Part shown: positions 58,409 through 64,000 of the stretch, piece by piece
Layout: the number at the start of each line of letters is the position of its first letter
Numbering within the stretch: the stretch's first letter is position 1
NCBI RefSeq assembly: GCF_019578655.1
Contig: NC_063258.1
Location: 16,186,802-16,250,801 of the forward strand
Direction: 5' to 3'
Source: Ricinus communis
Lineage: Eukaryota; Streptophyta; Magnoliopsida; Malpighiales; Euphorbiaceae
DNA: 64,000 nucleotides
Position numbers and translations under genes: made by a program
The notes under the pieces: model-generated
Seen by the model: the letters and a program-made list of their open reading frames with translations, nothing else
What the model was told of the DNA's origin: nothing
Databases searched by the model: none

Positions 58409-60971
58409 AAGAAGAGACTAGAAGCTAAATATGAATAAATAAATAAAGAAAGATTAATAAACTAAAATCAAATTAAGAACCAGAGAGGAGTTGACTGGAC
58501 AACAACTCTCATAGTCTTAAATTTTATGGCCAGCTTAATAAAAATAAGAGTAAAATTGGTATGGGCCTACTTAAAAAAACTCCTATCCAAATTATTTCAT
58601 TATATGCATTTCAAGATCGAAGTGCTCGAATTCTGGCTGTATTATGCTTGGATTAATAAAAAACAACATGATTTCTCCCTTACGCGCGTGGATTTAAGTC
58701 TCCTGCTTGATCATCAAGCTAAGCATCAATACCACTGGTCAAGCTTATTAGTTGCATTCCCATGATTTCTTACGCCCAAACTTGCGTCATCAGGAGTCCT
58801 TGTGCCTAGAAGAATAAGGAAGGATGGAGATTCTAATGGTGCAAATCCTGAGCCAAAAAATTTAGGCATTGCCTCTATTCTCAGCGCTCCCTCTTTCCTT
58901 TAAAATATTCCTCCACGATCCTTTGCAGAATGATATCAATACATGATCAACAAATTTCTTTCTTCGCATTCATTGAAGCATTGGATCGGTGCCTATAATT
59001 TCTACTTCCATGCACATTCACATGACACTCCTATTTATGCTCCTAATATAAAACCAAACCAACATACTATATAGAGACTAGAGAGAGAGACACAAAAGAA
59101 ACAAACAAAATGAGAATATAGGTAAGATTTTAGATCCGATAAGAACAAAAGTCACAAGTTCTTTATTCTCTTCCATATGCCTAAGCGTAAGGATCAAATC
59201 GAATTGATTTAAACACAAGTGTCAACAAGAACACAAGAGAAAGGAAGGATGTGAAGGATAAGTCTATACTCGCTAGCACAAGTGTTGATAAGTCCATAAA
59301 TTTCTTAAAAGAACACAACTTGATTTCTTGAAAAGTAGAAAACTGAAATAATATGCTCATTAGCCTCAAGTATCTGGTTGCGTGCGGTTTTTATAGTGGG
59401 AAAGCCCTCATTCTATAAGAAGAAGAGACTAGAAGCTGAATATGAAAAAAAAATAAATAAAGATTAATAAACTAAAATGAAGAACTAGAGAGGAGTTGAC
59501 TAGGCAACAACTCTCATAGTCCTAAATTTAGTAAATTAGCTTAACAAAAATAAGGATAAATTCGGGTGGGCCTACATAAAACACTCTGACCCAAATTACT
59601 TCATTGTATGCATTTCAAACATCAAACTGCTCGAATTACGACTTGTATTATGCTTGGATTAATTCAAAACAACATGATTTCTTCCTTACCCGCGTGGATT
59701 TACATCTTTCCTACTTGATCATCAAGCTAAGCCCTAATGCCACTGGTCAAGCTTGTTAATTGCGTTCCCATGATTCCTTACGACCAACTTTGCATCATCA
59801 GGAGTCCTCGTGCCTAGAGGGAGAAGGAAGGATGGATATCCTAATGGTGCAAATCTTTGAGTCAAAATATTTGGGTGGGCCTCGATTCTCGACGTTCCCT
59901 GTTTCCTCTAGATTCTTCCACGATCATTTGGAGAATGATATCAATACACGATGAACTAATTTTATTTCTTCACAATCGTTGAAGCATTGGATCAGTGCCT
60001 ATGATTGCCACTTCCATGCACTTTCACTGAACACTCGTGTTGCTCCCCATATAAAACCAAACAACCATGCTAGATAGATTAGAAAGAGAGACACAAAAGA
60101 AATAAAAAATGAGAATATAGGTAGGATTTGAGATCCGATAAGGAAAGAAATCACATGTTCTTTATTCTCTTCCATACGACCGAGCATAAGGATCAGATCG
60201 AATTGATTTAAACACAAGCGTTAAATCTTTTTAAGAAATAAAGTTTTTCACAAGAGAAAGGAAGGACGTGAGGGATAAGTCTATGCTCGCTCGCGCGAGT
60301 GTTAATAAGTCCATAAATTTCTTGAAAGAAGCTATAACTTGATTTCCTACAAGGTAGAAAACTAAAATAATATGCTCATTAGCCTCAAGTATTCGGTTGC
60401 GTGCGGTTTTTATAGTGTGAAAGCCCTCATTCCATAAGAAGAAGAGGCTAGAAGCTAAATACAAATAAGTGAATAAATAAATAAAGATTAATAAAATAAA
60501 GTCAAATTAAGAGCAAGAGAGGAGTTGATTGGGTAATTACTCTCGTAGTCTTAAGTTTTATGAGCGAGCTTAATAAAAATAAGAGTAAATCTGAGTAGGC
60601 CTACCTAATAAAACTCCTACCCAAATTACCTCGTTATATGCATTTCAAAGATCAAAGCGCTCGAATTTCAGCTTGTATGATAGTTGGATTAATCGAAAAC
60701 AACATGATTTCTCACACATGCACTTGGATTTATGTCTCTCCTGCTTGATCATCATGCTAAACCTCAATGACACCTGTCAAGCTTATTAATTGCATTCCCA
60801 TGATTCCTTATGCCCACCCTTGCGTCATCAAGAGTCCTCGTGCCTAGAGGAATAAGGAAGGATGAAGATCCTAATGGTGCAAATCCTGAATCAAAATATT
60901 TAGGCGTGCTGCGATTCTCGACATTCCCTCTTTCCTCTAAGAGATTCCTCCACCATCATTCAAAGAATAAT
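58409..60971 (+). repeat. Tandem array of ~1-kb repeat, left part
   Basis: Units begin AGGAGTCCT...GTGCCTAG at 58792, 59800 and 60830 (spacings 1008 and 1030 bp), preceded by a partial unit. Each has CGATTCTCG..GTTCCCT, CCATATAAAACCAAAC, TTTTTATAGTG, an ATAAATAAATAAAG tract and GCTTGATCATCAAGCTAAGC-like sequence. Copies are frame-inconsistent, so ORFs inside (59760-59954, the reverse 59999-60464) are not genes. Confidence 0.88.
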
Positions 60972-61924
60972 TGATACAAACCAAACTAGCATAATGATCC
61001 TACTCCAACAAGGAGTCTTGATGATGCAAATCCTACTAAGTCAAGGAATCCTAATCAAATAAAGAGTCATGACTCAACTAGGAATCCTAATCCTGCAAGG
61101 AGTCCTAATGATATTAGGAGTTCAAGCAACGAAAGGAATCTTAATTCAACTAGGAATCCTAATTTAACTAGGAGTCCTATTTGATTCAAATTGCAAGTCA
61201 ATGAGCTTATCCAAGACATTTGGGCTAAGGACACATCAAGGTTTGAAGAATTGGATTTAAGTTCATGGCTCATTAATCTAATTTAATTTATTAGGCTTGA
61301 ATGAATCTAACTAAGCTTAAAAAGACCAGAAAAGCTGAATTGGAATATATAAAGACTTTGGGCCTAACTTAGCTTATGTTATGAGGCCCATCTATATGAC
61401 TTATGTAAACTAGGGTTTTATTTCTTATTTTGGGCGGTCACACATGTAGTTTAACCTAATTAGGACTTTGTTTAAGTTATCTTTTTTAGTTAGGAAAGTT
61501 ATCTTTATCCTCGAACAAATGTAAATCCTTATTAGTTAAAATTTAGGATTTTCTAAGGCCTAAATAAGGCTAGTACGAATTTTGATGTAATGAGTTAAAA
61601 AGTCAAAGTTGAAGTTGAAGTTGAAGTTAAAAATTTAATGGTAATTGGTATTTTTACCTTAAAGCTTCTTTGCTTTGTCTTTGTGTTCTTATGCAGAATG
61701 CATGCTTAAGAAACATTCAAGTAGATTGACCATCTTCTTGTGGAGTGTTTCGAAGTTGGGATTTAGGAACAAGTTTTCTAAATTCTAATTCTTGATCATC
61801 TTTCTAAGTAATATGTTTTCTAACCTTTCTTAGGGGTTGAACCAAATTGGTTCTTGGGGTTTTCATGTTAATGTGTTGTAATTCAAAAGGAGTTCTCAAG
61901 CTTATTCATGAAGGTTCCATATTG
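60972..61924 (+). mobile_element. Solo LTR of CRM-like family
   Basis: 953 bp starting TGATACAAACCAAACTAGCA and ending GGTTCCATATTG, inserted inside a ~1-kb repeat unit. Flanks are ATAAT (60967-60971) and ATGAT (61925-61929), a one-mismatch 5-bp duplication; host sequence resumes as GATATCAATACATGATCAAC. The left ~200 bp hold degenerate AGGAATCCTAATCC repeats. The TATA region reads CCTAAATAAGG instead of CCTATATAAGG at 54379. Confidence 0.7.
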
Positions 61925-63424
61925 ATGATATCAATACATGATCAACAAAACACAAAAGAAAGGAAGAATGTGAATGATAAGTCTATGCTCGCGAGTGCGA
62001 GTGTTGATAAGTCCATAAAGCTCTTGAAAGAACCCAAAACTTGATTTCCTACAAAGTAGAAAACTGAAATAATATGCTTATTAGGCTTAAGTATTCTATT
62101 GCATGTGCTTTTTATAGTGTGAAAGTCCTAATTCCATAATAATACGAAACTAGAATCTAAATATGAATAAATAAATAAAGAAAGATGAATAAAGTGAAGT
62201 CAAATTAAGAATGAGAAAGGAGTTGATTGGTCAACAACTCTTGCAGTTCCAAATTTTATGAGCAAGCTTAACAGAAACAAAAGGAAATTTGCATGTGCCT
62301 ACCTAATAACATTCTGATCCAAATTACTTTATTATATGAATCCCAAACATCAAAACTCTCACATTCTCGCTTGTATTATACTTGGATTTATTGAAAATAA
62401 TATGACTTCTCCTTTACGCGCATGGATTTACATCTCGTCCTGCTTGATCATCAAATTTGGGACTACAAGAGTTGTTAACCAGTCCTTACGGCAATCCTTA
62501 TGTCATAAGGAGTCCTCGTACCTTGAGGAATAAGGAATAATGTAGATCCCAAATTATATGAACCAGCTTAACAAAAATAAGAGAAAATTCATGTGGGCCT
62601 AACTAATAACACTCCAAACCAAATTACTTAATTATATGCCTCCCAAAGATCAAAGCGCTCGTATTCTTGATTATATTACGCTAGGATTCATTAATAACAT
62701 TATGATTTCTCTCTTGCGCGCATGGATTTATGTCTTATCTTGCTTGATCTTAAAACTAAGCCCCAATGCCATCGGTCAAGCTTATTAATTGTGTTTCCAT
62801 GATTCCTTAAACCAATCCTTGTGTCATCATGTGTCGTCGTGCCTAGAGGAATAAGGAATGATAGAGATCCTAATGGCGCAAATCCTTAATCAGAATATTT
62901 GTTTATTCTTGATTCTCATCATTACCTCTTTTCTCTAAAGATTTGACTGCGATAATTCGGAGAATGATATTAGTACTCAATCAACTAATTTTCTTTCTTT
63001 GCATTCGTCTAAGCATTGGATCGGTGTCTATAATTGCCGCTTCCATGTGCTTTCTCTTAATAGTGGTGTTTATGCTCCCCAAATAAAATCAAACCATCAT
63101 ACTAGAGAAAGAGCAGTTGACTAGTCAACAACTCTCGTAGTCCTAAATTTCCTAAGCTAGAATAACAAAAACAAGGGAAAATTCATATGGGCATACCTAA
63201 TAACATCCCGGCCAAAAGTACATAACTATATGTGTCATAAACATCAAGACGCATACATTCTCACTTGGATTAATCGAAAGCAACATGATTTTACGCATGT
63301 GAATTTGTGTTTCAGCCTACTAGCCCAATGCCACATGTTAAGCTCATCAATTGAATTCCCATGATTCCTTATGCCAATCCTTATGTCACTAGGAGTCCTC
63401 ATGTCTAAAGAAAGATGGAATGAT
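61925..63424 (+). repeat. Tandem array of ~1-kb repeat, degenerate right part
   Basis: It continues the unit interrupted at 60971. Unit starts are at 62508, about 62830 and 63391, with large internal deletions, so units are only ~320-720 bp. Motifs such as GGAGTTGATTGGTCAACAAC and TGGGCCTAACTAATAACACT recur. No gene is seen. Confidence 0.82.
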
Positions 63425-64000
63425 TGATATGGAACCTCCATGAATAAGCTTGAAAACCCCTAACACATTAACATAAAAACCCCAAGAACCAATTCGGTTT
63501 AACCCCTAAGAAAGTTAAAAGATAGATTTCTTATAAAGATGATCAAGAATTATAACCTAAGGAAAACTAAGTCCCTTAAACCCAAATTCGAAGTACGCCA
63601 CAAGGATAGATCAACTCCTTGATAAGTAAGGCTTGCATTCAAACAAGAACATAAAACCTAACCTATATCAAAGGATTAAACCCATATGCAAGTTAGATTT
63701 CATTGCCCAAGATCTATCTAGAACCAGATCAATGGAAACCTTAGACCTTTCAAGTATATTAAATTATCAAATCTAAGGCATTAAAGATAGAAGATGCCAC
63801 AATTTAGTATGGATCCTAAATTGATAAGTCGAATTTGAACGCCACAAATAATGAATTGCTTGATAAGTTCGAAATAGCTCTAAACAAGAACTAAGAATAG
63901 AGTATAAACTCACAAAATATATTAATCATTAATCAACCAATGAACTTGAAAATTCATACTAGGCTTCAATAGCCTTTAGAAAACCCTAATTCTAAGCTAT
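63425..64000 (-). mobile_element. CRM-like LTR, cut by window edge
   Basis: It starts TGATATGGAACCTCCATGAA on the plus strand, the reverse complement of the LTR end at 54726 and 33318. The match continues through CCCCTAAGAAAGTTA to TTCATACTAGGCTTC..GCC near 63950-63975. The rest lies outside the window. Confidence 0.8.

Noticed and set aside
1..64000. tRNA or rRNA genes
   Set aside because: Only short tRNA-complementary primer-binding sites were seen; no cloverleaf-length or rRNA-like sequence was recognised by eye.

Overview
The window looks like repeat-dominated nuclear DNA of a flowering plant, probably a eudicot. It is AT-rich. Every recognisable protein fragment belongs to a plant Ty3/gypsy LTR retrotransposon. 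Primer-binding sites match plant tRNA-Asp and initiator tRNA-Met. I see no host gene, tRNA, rRNA or bacterial feature. The mix of a large satellite, CRM-like chromovirus remnants and nested insertions fits pericentromeric heterochromatin, but that placement is inference. I cannot name the species.

Layout. (1) 1-1610: the 5' end of an Athila/Tat-type element on the minus strand (start of its ORF, tRNA-Asp PBS, complete LTR). (2) 1611-17837: about 16 kb of a 39-bp tandem repeat, inverted for the first ~0.8 kb, built from three monomer types in a near-fixed order. (3) 17838-18337: a gap of exactly 500 N. (4) 18338-20690: minus-strand remnants, an Athila/Tat-type gag next to a CRM-like pol. (5) 21110-27280: a complete but non-autonomous Athila/Tat-type element (two 1.5-kb LTRs, 5-bp ACTAG target duplication) inserted just upstream of the gag of a CRM-like element that continues to 32020. 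(6) 32032-34240: a decayed minus-strand CRM-like gag/protease split by an LTR copy. (7) 34241-40457: pieces of the Athila/Tat-type family in minus orientation, a pol tail and one copy of a ~1-kb repeat. (8) 40458-54726: a gag-less CRM-like element whose integrase is split by a full-length 9.45-kb Tekay/Del chromovirus (43836-53287, GTTAG target duplication). (9) 54727-58197: a minus-strand CRM-like element read as pol tail, LTR, gag, protease, RT start. (10) 58198-64000: a degenerate tandem array of a ~1-kb repeat that starts with an inverted copy and is interrupted by CRM-like LTRs.

No element here looks able to move by itself. All pol regions carry stops, frameshifts or deletions. The best candidate for an under-described unit is the Athila/Tat-type family with at least four members in the window. 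Its members keep the LTR, PBS, leader and PPT and one ORF fusing the gag C-terminus to a pre-RT segment, while protease, RT, RNase H and integrase are gone. Its LTRs carry perfect GC-rich hairpins next to the TATA box. The 39-bp satellite with its A(n)-B-C monomer order is the other feature worth following up.
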